In this document: positions 30,401 to 40,623 of the stretch, piece after piece
Numbering within the stretch: the stretch's first letter is position 1
Layout: every line of letters begins with the position of its first letter
Assembly: GCA_900208305.1 (NCBI GenBank)
Contig: OAPG01000011.1
Coordinates: 620,001 to 684,000 of the forward strand
Length of the DNA: 64,000 bases
Direction: 5' to 3'
Source of the DNA: Melanopsichium pennsylvanicum
Taxonomy: Eukaryota > Basidiomycota > Ustilaginomycetes > Ustilaginales
Translations under genes and position numbers: made by a program
Notes under the pieces: model-generated
Told to the model about the DNA's origin: nothing
Database searches by the model: none
The model's input: the letters and a program-made list of their open reading frames with translations, nothing else

Positions 30401-32035
30401 AGGAGCGCGAGAAGAAGAGCCAGCAGCCTGGGACTGGGCGATGGCTCGTGCTAGATCTTCCGCCTCGTCTCCCTCCAGCTCTTGATCAATGTCTTGCACG
30501 ACTTGGAAATCTTCTTCGTCTGACTCGACGTCGACATCGATCCAGTCGCTCTGCTGAGAAGGACTGTCCGGTCTGCCAGCGGTATGCTTCTGATTACGAA
30601 TGAAAAGTGGACGCTCTCCACGGTTGTGCCTGGGTTGAAGAGCGCGTATCAGGTCGTCCTCGTCATCGTCTAGCATTCCCGCTTCTCTTCGCTTCTGCTT
30701 GGCATGATGCTTGGCTCGCGCTTGCAACAACTCGAGCGCTTTTTCCTTTCGCATGTACGGATCCGTCTCCTTCTGCAGCTTGTAAAGCTCTGGATCAGCT
30801 GTACGGCTCATGGAACGTGAAGGGGAAGCCTCAACGACGGGAATCTCGACTTCGTCCATGTCCATCTCTGGTTCCGAGTCGGTGTGCTCGGCTTCATCAT
30901 CCGTGATGTTGATCTCTTCCGGCTCATAATCGACGTCGATTGCTTTTTCCTGGGATGTACCGGCATCGCGTACGCCGAGAACGAAACCACCCTCTGCGCC
31001 AGGGTTGCGCACCAAGACGTACTCTTTGTTGCGCTCACCCGCGACGCGAATGGGAACCTTTATGTTTGCCTTTCCGATCTCATCTGTGACTGTCAAGACT
31101 TTCTGGGTGAGGTCATTGCGCGTTTTGAGACCGGCGATCTGTGCACGAGAAAAGTCGATTGGTGTTGGCGCGGTTGCGAGCATGGATTGCAGACGCTTGT
31201 ACGAGGTCATACGGGATTGAGCACGAAGGTCGCCCACGAGTTCGTACTGAAGCTCTGTGGGCAAGCTTCGAAAGAGTTCAGAGGTGGTATCGAGGTCTTC
31301 GGGAGCGATAGTGTTCATGACCGCGCGCAGTTCGTCTTCGGTAGCGAAACGGTAGTCTTTCTTTCGTCCTTTTTTGCCGTTGGTAGCAGAGACTTGATTC
31401 AGATCCTTGTCCATGGCTGGTAGAGCGTAAGGATCTTTGTGCCAATCTACTTTTCGAGCTCCGGGCTTGGTTGGAGAGCTGCTGCTTTCGCGGCTGGGAC
31501 GTGCTGAATTGTCGGGTTCCGTTGACTGTAGGTCGGTGGAAGGTAATGCTGTTGGTCGACCAGCTTGAAGATCGTCATAGTATACAGTATTCTCGCCTAG
31601 GCCTGTAGCGTCTTTTGAAGTGGTAGCTTGCTGTGCGGACGAAGAGGAAGACCGAACTTGGCCATCAGCCACATGCTTGATGGCGGCTTGTCTCATCTGT
31701 GCTGCTAGGAGTTTTTCGGCAGTACGGGCGTGCGACTCCTTTGCGCCTTGCTTTCGTGATTTTCGTGCCGAAAGAGTTTTGCGCTTCATGACGGGAGCGC
31801 CACCGTCAAAGACAAAAACGGGACGAACACCATGGAAGAGAAGCTTGAGGATGCGCCAGAGGAAGCCGAGGATATGTGCGTTGGAGAGGGTGCGGCCCTC
31901 CTTGTCTCGCATGGCCATTTGAAAGTGGTAGAGCCATAGTGAAGAGTCAATAGCTAGACGCTTTCCTTCAAGAGTCTCAATCTTGATAGGTCGAGCCACT
32001 GGCTGTAGAAGCTGCCAAAGCCCTTGAACACCCAT
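27410..32035 (-). CDS. RAD2: Rad2/XPG nucleotide excision repair endonuclease
   Basis: Single exon, 1541 residues. The N-terminal nuclease half (1-100) starts M-G-V-Q-G-L-W-Q-L-L, with the catalytic region I-D-S-S-L-W-L-Y-H-F and F-V-F-D-G-G. A very long acidic, Ser-rich spacer (100-1020) is the hallmark of the XPG branch and binds TFIIH in the family. The internal nuclease half (about 1028-1140) has the E-A-E-A-Q-C-A and I-T-D-D-S-D-V-F-L-F-G metal ligands, then the helix-hairpin-helix Y-L-G-S-D-Y-T-E-G-L-A-G-V-G. A Q-T-T-L-D-R ... F-F stretch near 1270 resembles a PCNA-binding box with two extra residues. The C-terminus is basic, with RG-rich repeats. It makes the 3' incision in nucleotide excision repair in the nucleus. 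The length exceeds yeast Rad2 (about 1030) through spacer and tail. Confidence 0.93.
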   Translation of the reverse strand: MGVQGLWQLLQPVARPIKIETLEGKRLAIDSSLWLYHFQMAMRDKEGRTLSNAHILGFLWRILKLLFHGVRPVFVFDGGAPVMKRKTLSARKSRKQGAKESHARTAEKLLAAQMRQAAIKHVADGQVRSSSSSAQQATTSKDATGLGENTVYYDDLQAGRPTALPSTDLQSTEPDNSARPSRESSSSPTKPGARKVDWHKDPYALPAMDKDLNQVSATNGKKGRKKDYRFATEDELRAVMNTIAPEDLDTTSELFRSLPTELQYELVGDLRAQSRMTSYKRLQSMLATAPTPIDFSRAQIAGLKTRNDLTQKVLTVTDEIGKANIKVPIRVAGERNKEYVLVRNPGAEGGFVLGVRDAGTSQEKAIDVDYEPEEINITDDEAEHTDSEPEMDMDEVEIPVVEASPSRSMSRTADPELYKLQKETDPYMRKEKALELLQARAKHHAKQKRREAGMLDDDEDDLIRALQPRHNRGERPLFIRNQKHTAGRPDSPSQQSDWIDVDVESDEEDFQVVQDIDQELEGDEAEDLARAIAQSQAAGSSSRAPLTKHSGPLRGIKLAHRSGEPISLHDTMSHRQRDPQTLASNGLLDRSPSAPESADTIAGGDPEMDEDDFEDVQLEAPPMLQEIESAALQDPTCINDTPVGRPDRKQELALLFGRDNKHNGDAAKPPPRKSLAGSLRAARRSTSSSNLHDKPTPIAQPEASPGKSEQMTAPRKYQVTETQPRPAETSRMGPPLRSASQQRLELADLPPKSSTPGAPAQEELPPTPEEVNRQIAIDIDADGSGGDDDEFEVVRSSTKFSDEQRNMQTAISTPIAAPAIPPTEPPKPATPTALPHTERNEVSTEVEPVVAAADLATAAQAPWEPDEPGMALSLCAPEGGASAAQGLGVTERGASPDPAALDNVPSAVAEPISSLPPMQVTRPSPPPEAPQSRQKTPMEWSPTPSPSPEPVVIGADGFPLPTAEELDALSDSSDDNLHDDQNEFVAFLSATKGRSLLDVQREVESEVNALRAEFANSRRSEEDITKQMAQEIQMMLRLFGLPYITAPMEAEAQCAELVSRRLVDGIITDDSDVFLFGGTRIYKNMFNNNKIVECFLLSDMQRELGLDREKLVRLAYYLGSDYTEGLAGVGPVVAMELLALFPGEDGLLKFRDWWQIVQMGKDTEEHTRGKTMRRIKRNLRNKVHLESSWPEPAVLDAYYSPAVDESDEPFAWGLPDLDSVRTFLGEYLHWPVSKTDQYLLPIIERQNARNRARGNQTTLDRNGFFDTSAGTGIYAGRKKVSYGSNRLQEVINGFRSANKAKTTNAQRKREGKNDNSSSSGSEDQVQVVSARMITPMVSEEMLGKEMGKKRPVVRRDEGQAEVMNVEARRAELDAAIEALEGTDPSAKHGQNVVGKRKKSVNTRKSRTKKVSTLAENEQNLSSSASSLSSSEDDLASRRETKASRTCTGAANNSAIHCRGRGRNGRAATKATSKSRGTARRGGRGRGTRANLDAARNMSLDDVHTLPPSRSASVDAATLRARGSRRSSSSTASSARSTTPAR

Positions 32036-32634
32036 GATCTAAACGCGTGTCGCCTGCTTTGGAGTACTCGGGCGAGGAGCAGGAGTCCAGGCTAAGAAAA
32101 TTGATCAAGACATTGACTCGTCAACGAATAAATATAATCGTGCGATGTTGGTACGTCGAGGGGATGGCACTACAGGAAGCAGTGTGTTGGTGTACAATGA
32201 GAAGCTATGAATGGGAAAGGGAGGACGAATTGATGCGAGCGAAGAACAGAGTTTCAAGAAGATGGAACTGAGCCACGCGGTATACTGCAAAAAGGGTCCA
32301 ATTTGGAAATGCTAACAAAGTTGGACAGAGTCTAAAGTATTTCGTAAATACAACGTAACGCAGTGGAGGCTGTGAGAAAGAAAATTCCGCCGCGGATCCG
32401 AGTAATGGATAGTGGAGGAATTCCGGCCGGCATTTGAAAATGTAACTTAGGGTCCAACCACCAACACCAACCAACCAACACCAACCAACACCAACCAACA
32501 CCACTTTGGCTTTGCCTTGTTCACCACATGGCGACCATCTCAACCCACACACCACTGCTCACTCTAAGCAAAGGCCACACTCGAGCGTTTTGATACTTTG
32601 TACGGCTCGCTGTTCGCCCACACTTCATGACACC
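32036..32634. other. Divergent promoter region RAD2 / OCA1-like
   Basis: No gene. A short tandem repeat of CAACCAACACC-like units lies at about 32457-32502, just upstream of the phosphatase gene. Confidence 0.5.
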
Positions 32635-33111
32635 ATGCTGGTCCCACCGCCCAATTACGGCATGGTCGAAGAAAATTTCTACCGTTCAGGCCAACCAGAT
32701 CAACTCAACTTTCCCTTTCTTGAAAAGCTCAGCCTAAAGAGTGTCATCTGGCTTGCTCCTGAAGAACCAGAGCCCGGATTTCTCGATTTTTGCGTCGACC
32801 AAAACATCGAACTGCACCACCTCGGCGTGCTGTACTCAACGAATGCATGGGACCCGATCACAGAAGAAGTTGTGCTGCAGGCGTTGCACCTCCTCGTTCA
32901 GCCCGCCACCTATCCGGTACTAGTCATGTGTAACTTGGGTAGGCATCGAACGGGTACAGTTGTAGGATGCTTCCGCAAGCTGCAAAGATGGAATCTCAGT
33001 GCCATCTTGGAGGAGTATAGGAGGTTTGTCGGTGGTCAAAAGTATCGTATTCTGAACGAACAATTCATCGAATTATTCGACGAGGAGCTGGTTTTCGGTG
33101 CAAGCTATTAA
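32635..33111 (+). CDS. Oca1/Siw14-type dual-specificity phosphatase
   Basis: Single exon, 158 residues from the ATG at 32635, chosen because the family homology begins right there (V-P-P-P-N-Y-G, then F-Y-R-S-G-Q-P). The active site is C-N-L-G-R-H-R-T-G at about residues 101-109, a C-x5-R loop of the plant-and-fungi atypical phosphatase family, followed by W-N-L-S-A-I-L-E-E-Y-R-R-F. Length fits the family core. Yeast relatives Oca1 and Siw14 act in oxidant-induced cell-cycle arrest and in inositol pyrophosphate removal. Which of these substrates applies is not decidable; overall similarity is closest to Oca1. Confidence 0.85.
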   Translation: MLVPPPNYGMVEENFYRSGQPDQLNFPFLEKLSLKSVIWLAPEEPEPGFLDFCVDQNIELHHLGVLYSTNAWDPITEEVVLQALHLLVQPATYPVLVMCNLGRHRTGTVVGCFRKLQRWNLSAILEEYRRFVGGQKYRILNEQFIELFDEELVFGASY

Positions 33112-36100
33112 ACCTCTTCATGCTCGACGTAGCGCCATAACAGCCTTGCATTTCTTGTCATCACGGCTGCGCCACTCGGGTCTTCAGCACACTCACTTAG
33201 GCTCTGAGAATGATTCGGCGCTTCACGCATCGAACTTTGGCAGTATACCCTTTTTCTTCCGCCCTCTCTGCTGCTCGCATTATGCTTTTATGATCATTAT
33301 AAAGATTCAAGGTGCAGGAAGATGTATAAGATTGTGGATTCAGACGTTCGTATCTTGTGCACGCCAATCCGAGCGCAATGAATCGGCTGGCACTGTCCTA
33401 CACCAAAGTTACCTCTGTTGGCGCTTCTGCCAAGTCTGCTCCACATGCTTTACTCTGCTAGCTCCAGTAAAGTACATGATTCTACCTTCAGAGGCGTAAT
33501 GCACTCACTGGCACTCGTCTTGACCAGGAATACGCATCACAGTGCAACCGAGTTTGAGACGCCGTCCTGACGAGCGAGAAACGTTGAAAAAGCCTTAGTT
33601 CAATTGGAAGCAAAAATCTGGCTATCATGCCATGACTGAACCGCAAGATCTCAAAGACAAGAAAGACGCCGAAGAATGTTCAGACAGCCGGCATTTGAAT
33701 TGTTTAATAAAGCGGTTTCGGCCTCGCCCTTGTTGTTGGTGTTGAGCTTGTAGCCGAGTCCAGCCGAGCTCAGCTTGAAGGTGCAGATGATGGTGTTTCG
33801 TAATACTGAAGTGTTGAGCTCGCTGCTGATGTTGGGCTCGGCTTGCGGTTTTTAATTAAATAAGCATTTGTACACCATTCTGGGGCCCTTGGAACCAATA
33901 TGCATGACTTTTTGATTCTTGAATGGGTGTTAGCAGTTGTTGTCACAATCAGGCACAGTCTGGCAATTGCAATATAATCAAGATTCACAGTCTTCATTAA
34001 GGTTTACCCCGCATTCCCAGCCTCCTTTCACTTTCTCAACCCTGCTTCTAGCCACCACAATGATACAGTCACAAGCATTCCTATAGTGCTCATTGGGATC
34101 ATCAATCCTTTGATATTCTCTCCAAGGCCATTCTTGCTGTTAAGGCCGTAGGGTCTAGATACCGCAGGGCGGCTACAGCCGGGACAGGATCTACGGGTAC
34201 GGAGAGGTCGTAGGCGTGGGCGACAAAGGCGGTCGGGGGTCAGAGCACACTACTGCGTTGCTATAGAGCTAACTAAGTAATACATGCGACAAGGTCCAGA
34301 GGCAACCTCATGTCAGGCGGGGGCGGGGTGGTAAGGTACAAGAGCTATCGGAGGATCGTGTCAGGCCAACCGCTCCGCTGCGAGGGGTCCGGAGAGGGTC
34401 GGTCGGGGCCCGATCACGACGATCGCTCAATCGGGAGGAGGGCCGAGCACCCCCTCTTTGGACTCCGGTTGGTAGGCACTAACAAATTCCCAAAGCCATT
34501 GCACAAAGCCAGCTAATCCAATAACACCACAATGCTGTGGACAACAAAATACATCACAGTTGGACACAGCTCACTAGCATGGTTCTAAATAGCTATCATA
34601 TACAAGCACTGATTAAAAGGTTGTCTTCCACCATGTGTTCTTCCTTGTTGTCTGCCATTGCCTGTGAAGGTATACTGCTCTGCAAAATGCTTGGATCAGG
34701 TGAGACTGTGGTTTCCATGTAGTCGGCCTGCCTGCTGTCTGTTAGAATTGAGAGCAAATACCAAAGAAAAGGTTTCTGGGAATGTGGGGTAGGATTCATT
34801 TGGTGGTAGTATGTTGACAAAGCTCACTACTCTGCTTCAACCCTCACTGTACTTTCACAAAACACACTCAGTCATGCATTGTAATCATGCTCATGTTATA
34901 TTCCTCATAGAAACAGACGTCGATAACAAAATTAACTCAATTATGTGCTGTTGAGCTCCTCCACGTTGAACTCGGCAGGTCCTCGCTTAGTTGAAACTCT
35001 GTCGAGCTCAACGTGGACATGTCAAGCTCAATGTCAATATGGCGGCCAGAACCGCACCAGTGTATGGCCCTGCTGTGGCGTGAGAGAAAGTCATGGACTC
35101 GCTCGCTTGGAAATCGAGAAGGAGAGTGGAAGTTGATTTGCCTCATTCGAGTGCATTCGAATCCGTTTCGTCAAACAAAGAGGCGACGATGCAAGGTATG
35201 TATCAGGATGAGATTGAGGCGCGAGGAAACCCGAACGAGATCAAAAGAGTGTGACATCAACCCCACAGGAGCTCTCGGCATATGTTGAATGTCTGAATCA
35301 CGACAAGTCAAAGAGCTGAGGTGACAAGGTGGCAAGGCTTTCGGCAAAGTCGATATTTAGCGATCAAAAGGGTGGGGGAATAGTTGATCGGGTTGATACC
35401 GCAAAATACGTGCATGAAAAATGGTCATGAGGTCTAATTAAGTCTTTTCGGGAGGGCCGTGTAATTACTTGAACAGTATAGTGCCCAACACTACTCTCGG
35501 ACGTCGCCGGTCTTCGGCTAAAGACAGACACACAATAAGTTCGGAAACAAGTCGACGGCGGAGAATGAATCAAGTACAGGGAATCTCGGCGTTTTCGCCC
35601 TCCCCGTCTTTGCATCTCAAGCTCGCTTGAAGAACACAAAGGCCAAATGGACTGTTCTGTAAGTGCCACTGAGGTGTAAGATCACTCTTGTCGAAACAAT
35701 GCAAGCTCGGTACCCAAGTACAGCCTCGTAAGCCGCATACATGTAGCTTGCAATTTGTATCGTTGCTGTTGCCTTTGCTGTTGCAGGGCTAAATACTGTA
35801 ACAAGTTTGTTCGGGTTTCATCGCACCTTTATTTTCTTTGACAGATGTCCGCCTTCTTTTCACGGAAGATTGCCGTTGTTTATGCTCGAGTCCTTCAAAT
35901 CCGATTGTCTGATACAATACCCATCGTGTTCATGATAATGGTTTCCCTGCTACCTGCATCGAGCGACGAGTGATTCAATCAAGACTGCGCGGGAAGTATT
36001 TCAGGCACGTCTCTCATAGGTGAAAGCAGAGTGAAGAAAAGCCGGTTAGATCGCTGGAGTTGGCGGGGTCATCTTCAATATCATCCCACCCACATTATTC

Positions 36101-37197
36101 CCACCCCCTATTTTTACGCCTTTGCCTGGCATAATCAAGTTTGTGTTTGCTCTCCGCTATCCATTCCTTTGAACCCAAGTTCAAGACTGACTTGGAGACG
36201 GTAATCCTGTAGCTGTGTGGCAAAATCGTGTATCGTGCAAGTCAAGAGCGGATATATGTGTCGCCAACGCAAATATGGGCAAAATTCGGTGTGGGTCAAC
36301 ACTGTAACTCCCATTGCCCTGCCCCGAGCGTGTATTTCGCTGTTCGTCGGCCACAAGTTTCAGCAATTTTTGGCAGCTGTAGTGTGTTACGAGCTCAGAG
36401 TGCAGAAGAGACCAAGCTCGACGATCAACGGTAACCGGACTCGCCAAAAACAAGTTGCTTTTCTACGTCGCTTGTTCGAAAAACTCAACATCGAAAAGGG
36501 GTGCGTCGTACCTATGCAACACAATAGACGTGGGGTAGCGCTTGTTAGGCGAGATGAGTACCACACATGCTTTCGCACGATCAGACCTTCCTTTCAACGG
36601 GGTCAAGGGCGCATGTGGTTTGCTCCTGCATAATCAAAATCTCGCTCTTGCCTTGACTTGGGTCTCATCCCTCTTCAAGAATTACTCACAGAGACAGTGT
36701 CACAAAGAGTCAAGAGGTGTGCATGTGAGAACAATGTGTGTGATCCCAGCAGTAGAAGAATGAGTTTGACTCATTGCATCCCCACAATAGTCACATGCGA
36801 GAATCTTTGGATCAATCGCACCCCGCAACTCCAATCAGCTCGGTGCGAGCCCTTGTACGAACCCTGGCTTCTTGTGGCAAACTAACTTGGGTCTCCTTCC
36901 CTTTCTGGAGTCTCCATGGGGCACCGGACGCTTCCACGAGATTCACCGCTGCGTTTGTGCAAAACAGCATACAATGCGCCCGATCCCGAATCATCTTCCC
37001 TCGCTTCACTCTTTGGCTCGAGATGCCGCTAGCTCATCTGCTCATGTGCCCAGCCTCATTTTGTACTTCTCGTGCTTGAACAAAAGCGGTATTTTGTACA
37101 AGAGACATAAATACTCCTCATCATGCATCCATTACAACCGCCCCCGCCTCCTCATCCCAAACTCCCTCCATTACCATCTTCGAACGCTTACGCTACC
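33112..37197. other. 4-kb intergenic region with transposon relics
   Basis: No host gene is supported. About 33880-34137 and 34485-34930 are CpG-poor and TpG/CpA-rich, interrupted by a CpG-rich, LTR-like block (34138-34484). Short GTTGAGCTCG-like motifs occur on both sides (33730-33840 and 34950-35030) and could be the ends of an older, decayed element. From about 35100 the sequence is ordinary spacer; the last kilobase is likely the sugar-transporter promoter. Confidence 0.45.
34138..34484. repeat. Probable solo LTR
   Basis: 347 bp bounded by the inverted ends TGTTA and TAACA, as in many LTRs. It is CpG-rich while both flanks are CpG-depleted, so it looks younger than its surroundings. The 5-bp flanks (CTTGC and AATTC) do not match, so no target duplication supports it. 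It carries no reading frame of note. Confidence 0.4.
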
Positions 37198-39045
37198 ATG
37201 GGTCGCATCACCAACCCCTATGTACTTACAGCACTCGCCTGTACAGGAGGCCTGCTTTTTGGATTTGACATCAGCTCACTCTCTGCTATCATCTCCTCGC
37301 CCAACTATCTGACCTACTTTGGTCCTGCGGACCAGACAAGGCCATGCGCCGACCGTCCTGGTGCGCTGTGCAATCCCGGTCCCAGCCCTAATGTTCAGGG
37401 TGGTATCACCGCCTCCATGGCCGGCGGTTCCTTCCTCTCCTCCCTCTTCTCTGGTATCATCTCGGATCGCTTCGGTCGTCGTTACGCCATCTTCCTCGGA
37501 TGCGTCTTTTGGATCATCGGTTCTATCCTTACTTGCGCTGTTCAAAACATCGGTATGCTCATCGTCGGTCGTATCTTCAATGGCGCGTGCGTCGGTCTCT
37601 GCTCTGCTCAGGTTCCCGTCTACCTTTCTGAGCTTTCGCCTGCTCGCATTCGCGGTCGTCTCGTTGGTTGTCAGCAATGGGTGAGTGTTTTGCTTCTTTA
37701 CTACTCTTTAAACCTGCATCCCTAAAGTTCTGGAGTCTTGTCAGTTTGTCAATGTCATAGTTGTCCCCTTGTTTTATTTCTTATTTTACTTTGCTTTCAC
37801 TGTTTACTCTACCCACCCGTTTTGGTCATGCACTCATACTGACAATTTCACATGTCTCACCATTCCTTATCATCTCTCACCACCTTCCATTTCAAGGCGA
37901 TCACATGGGGTATCTGCGTGTTCTACTTCATATGCTATGGGACGTCGTTCATCGGCAACAGGATCAACGGAGAGCAGGACGGCAGAGGATCTGCTTCGTT
38001 CCGAGTTCCCTGGGGTCTTCAGATGATTCCTGCCCTCATCCTCATGGCCCTTATCCCCATGATGCCAGAATCCCCTCGATGGCTTATCACCAAGGGTCGC
38101 AATGATGAGGCTCTTCAAATCCTCGCCGAGGTTCACGCTAAAGGTGACAAGGATGCGCCCCTGGTCTTGGCCGAGTACGGCGAGATCGTTCAGAACATCA
38201 ACGAGAGCACTGGTGAGGGCTCTGGCTACCTCGACCTCTTCAAGAATGGCAATGCCTGGAGGACTCATATCGCCATGTTCACCCAGATTTGGAGTCAGTT
38301 GACTGGTATGAACGTCATGATGTACTACCTCTCTTACGTGTTCGAGATGGCCGGTATCTCTGGCAACATTGCCCTTATCTCGAATGGTATCCAATACGTT
38401 ATCAACGTCGTCATGACTGTTCCTGCTCTTCTTTATGTCGACCGATGGGGTCGTCGTCCTACTTTGCTCTTCGGTTCCACCCTAATGACTATCTGGCTCT
38501 TCGCAGTCGCCGGTCTTATGGCCAGCTACGGTCACTACTGGGGCGATTCTGGCAACTCGGTCGTCCGATGGAAGGTCGATGGCCCTGCTTCCAAGGCTGT
38601 CATCGCTTGCTCTTACTTGTTTGTAGCCTCCTTTGCACCAACCTGGGGCCCTGTGTCTTGGGTATACGTTCCAGAGCTGTTCGGAAATCGTTTGCGAGGA
38701 AAGAGCAACTCGGTGTCGACCGCCAGCAACTGGGCTTTCAACTTTGCTCTCGGTTACTTTGTCCCTCCTGCATTCCACAACATTCAGTGGAAAGCCTACA
38801 TCATCTTTGGAGTATTCACTGTTATGATGACCATTCACGTTTTCCTCGCGTTCCCCGAGACTGCCGGCAAGACGCTCGAGGAGGTTGACGATATCTTCCA
38901 GTCTGGTGTTCCCGCCTGGAAAACGCGTATTGGCTCTTTTCAACTCGAACAGGACGTTGAGGCTGGAAAGGCTGGAAAGCCTGTCTTCACTCGCCAGCCC
39001 AGCACTCCCAGCGACTCTGCTGATGAGAAGGACTTCAAAGTCTAA
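37198..39045 (+). CDS. Sugar porter (MFS, 12-TM hexose-type transporter)
   Basis: Two exons, 37198-37680 and 37897-39045, give 543 residues. The 216-bp intron (GTGAGT donor, TTTCAAG acceptor) falls between codons. The ATG at 37198 starts just before the first helix; an in-frame ATG at 37123 would add 25 Pro-rich residues and cannot be excluded. Sugar-porter signatures are present: G-F-D-I in helix 1, D-R-F-G-R-R after helix 2, P-E-S-P-R-W-L before the central loop, D-R-W-G-R-R-P after helix 8, V-P-E-L-F-G-N-R-L-R-G-K, and P-E-T-A-G-K-T-L-E-E-V-D after helix 12. The protein is a plasma-membrane proton symporter or facilitator of sugars. The exact sugar is not readable from sequence. Confidence 0.9.
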
Positions 39046-40623
39046 GCAGATCTCGACAAGGCTCTTCGCCAGGTATTACCTGCTTGCTTCTTTCTTCTCA
39101 GGGTTACCAATATCGCCGACGCGAATATTATATTTAGACAAAAAACAAAATAAAATTCACCGCTGTCACACGTCACGTCACGTCACGTCACCTAACGAAT
39201 TTCCAGTTTTTTTCTCTTTTTTTTTTTCTTTTCTTTTTTTGTCTGTGGTACAATATACCCACGTGTCCTCCCCCCTTGTCTGATTTTCTCATAAATTCTG
39301 CAGTTTCAGATTTGTCTTCTCTTCCTGCTCTACCAAGCTCACATGCATTGTATACCTTATAAAAATGACTCCATCAGATCATTATGTATCTTGTTTGCCA
39401 TTGTCTACCTGATTGCTTTTGAGGTACAGCTGTCAAAGAATGGTTGTGTCAAGCAGCCAGAGTCGATGTATAGCTCATATCCATAAGGCTTGCTCACTGT
39501 CCAACCTCCTTTGCAGGGAGGAGGGTACAGTGTACTATGACCATAATTCTGGCCAACCAAATCTGAATACTTTGTAGCAGTAGTAGTCAATTTGACCTTT
39601 CATATAGGTCAAGGCTATTAGCAACAGCTTTTCAGCATGTTGGAAGAGCCCTTGGCTTGGTTTGGACAAGGAGGTGGTGGCTACAATCTCACGCACTTGT
39701 GAGCATTCAGATGTTCCGGCAGCTTCTCCAGGCATTCCATCCCTTTGCTCCTTTGTACATCACCATGGCTTTGTAGACAAGTATCTTGCCAATTAGCAGA
39801 AGCAATACATTGCCTTTCACTACATTGTGTGCTGTGAAAAAGAAATGGTAACCAAAAAAGCTCTTGATTGTGCTCTGCAAGCCTCTATGGTCATGCTGCA
39901 TCTCCTGGATTGGTGGCGCACCAAGACACAATTGTGTTGCAGCTGTAACATTACAGTATCTAGGGGATTTCAGGTTAAGAATATGCATTCAGTAATGTGC
40001 CATAGGTAGGAACAACAGGGAAGTAGCCAATGTCTGTGGTGTATGCTAGTTTCTGCAGTGACATGCAAATTCAATACATTTGGCAGGCATGTTGGTTATT
40101 CAGATGTGTCATTCCATACTCAGAGCACATTGTGTCTTGTCCACCTTTATTGGAGACTCATGGTGGTCTGGTGCTGCCTTTTTAGAGCCATCTTGCAACA
40201 TATGTGTTTCAACAACATCTAGCATGTGTCCCTTGTGTTTGTTCAAGTTTCAAAAACTTAATAATTGCCATGGTGCTTCTCTTTCAATTTCTCCAATACT
40301 CTCACATGCACAGTAAAGTTTAAGGAAGAGAACCCAACAACTTCACATTAGGACATCTATCATGTCTTGTCTATGGGGGATTTGAAGTGCAAAAGTCCAA
40401 ATTGTTGCTCACAGCAGCAACAGTCAGGGCGTAACTTAGCTTACAAGCTACAATGTTAGATCACTGTTCAACATTGCACGTTGACCTTGCCGCACCAACT
40501 CAACATTGTATTTTTGATACAATTTGACCAACTCATCAAAGCCTTCGCAACAATACACAAACAACAAAGTATTGTGAAAGTGCTGTATTGTAATAAGGAT
40601 TGTGTTGAAGAAGAGTGAATTTA
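39046..40623. other. Intergenic region with CpG-poor decayed repeat
   Basis: A short run of CACGT/CGTCA repeats (about 39171-39193) and a T-rich stretch follow the transporter. About 39290-40480 is CpG-poor and contains a copia-like relic (39405-39735, minus strand). No host gene. Confidence 0.5.
39405..39735 (-). pseudogene. Decayed copia-type RNase H region
   Basis: On the minus strand, one frame (about 39735-39538) reads S-K-P-S-Q-G-L-F-Q-H-A-E-K and then Y-M-K-G-Q-I-D-Y, matching the stretch before RNase H in copia polyproteins (usually N-P-S ... H ... L-R-Y-L-K-G-T). A second frame continues with Y-S-D and G-Q-N-Y, like the Y-S-D-A-D-W-A-G block. The shift between frames and the lack of any longer open frame mark it as a dead fragment. 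It is not close to the intact copia at 51757-56731. Recognition is by eye. Confidence 0.45.
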
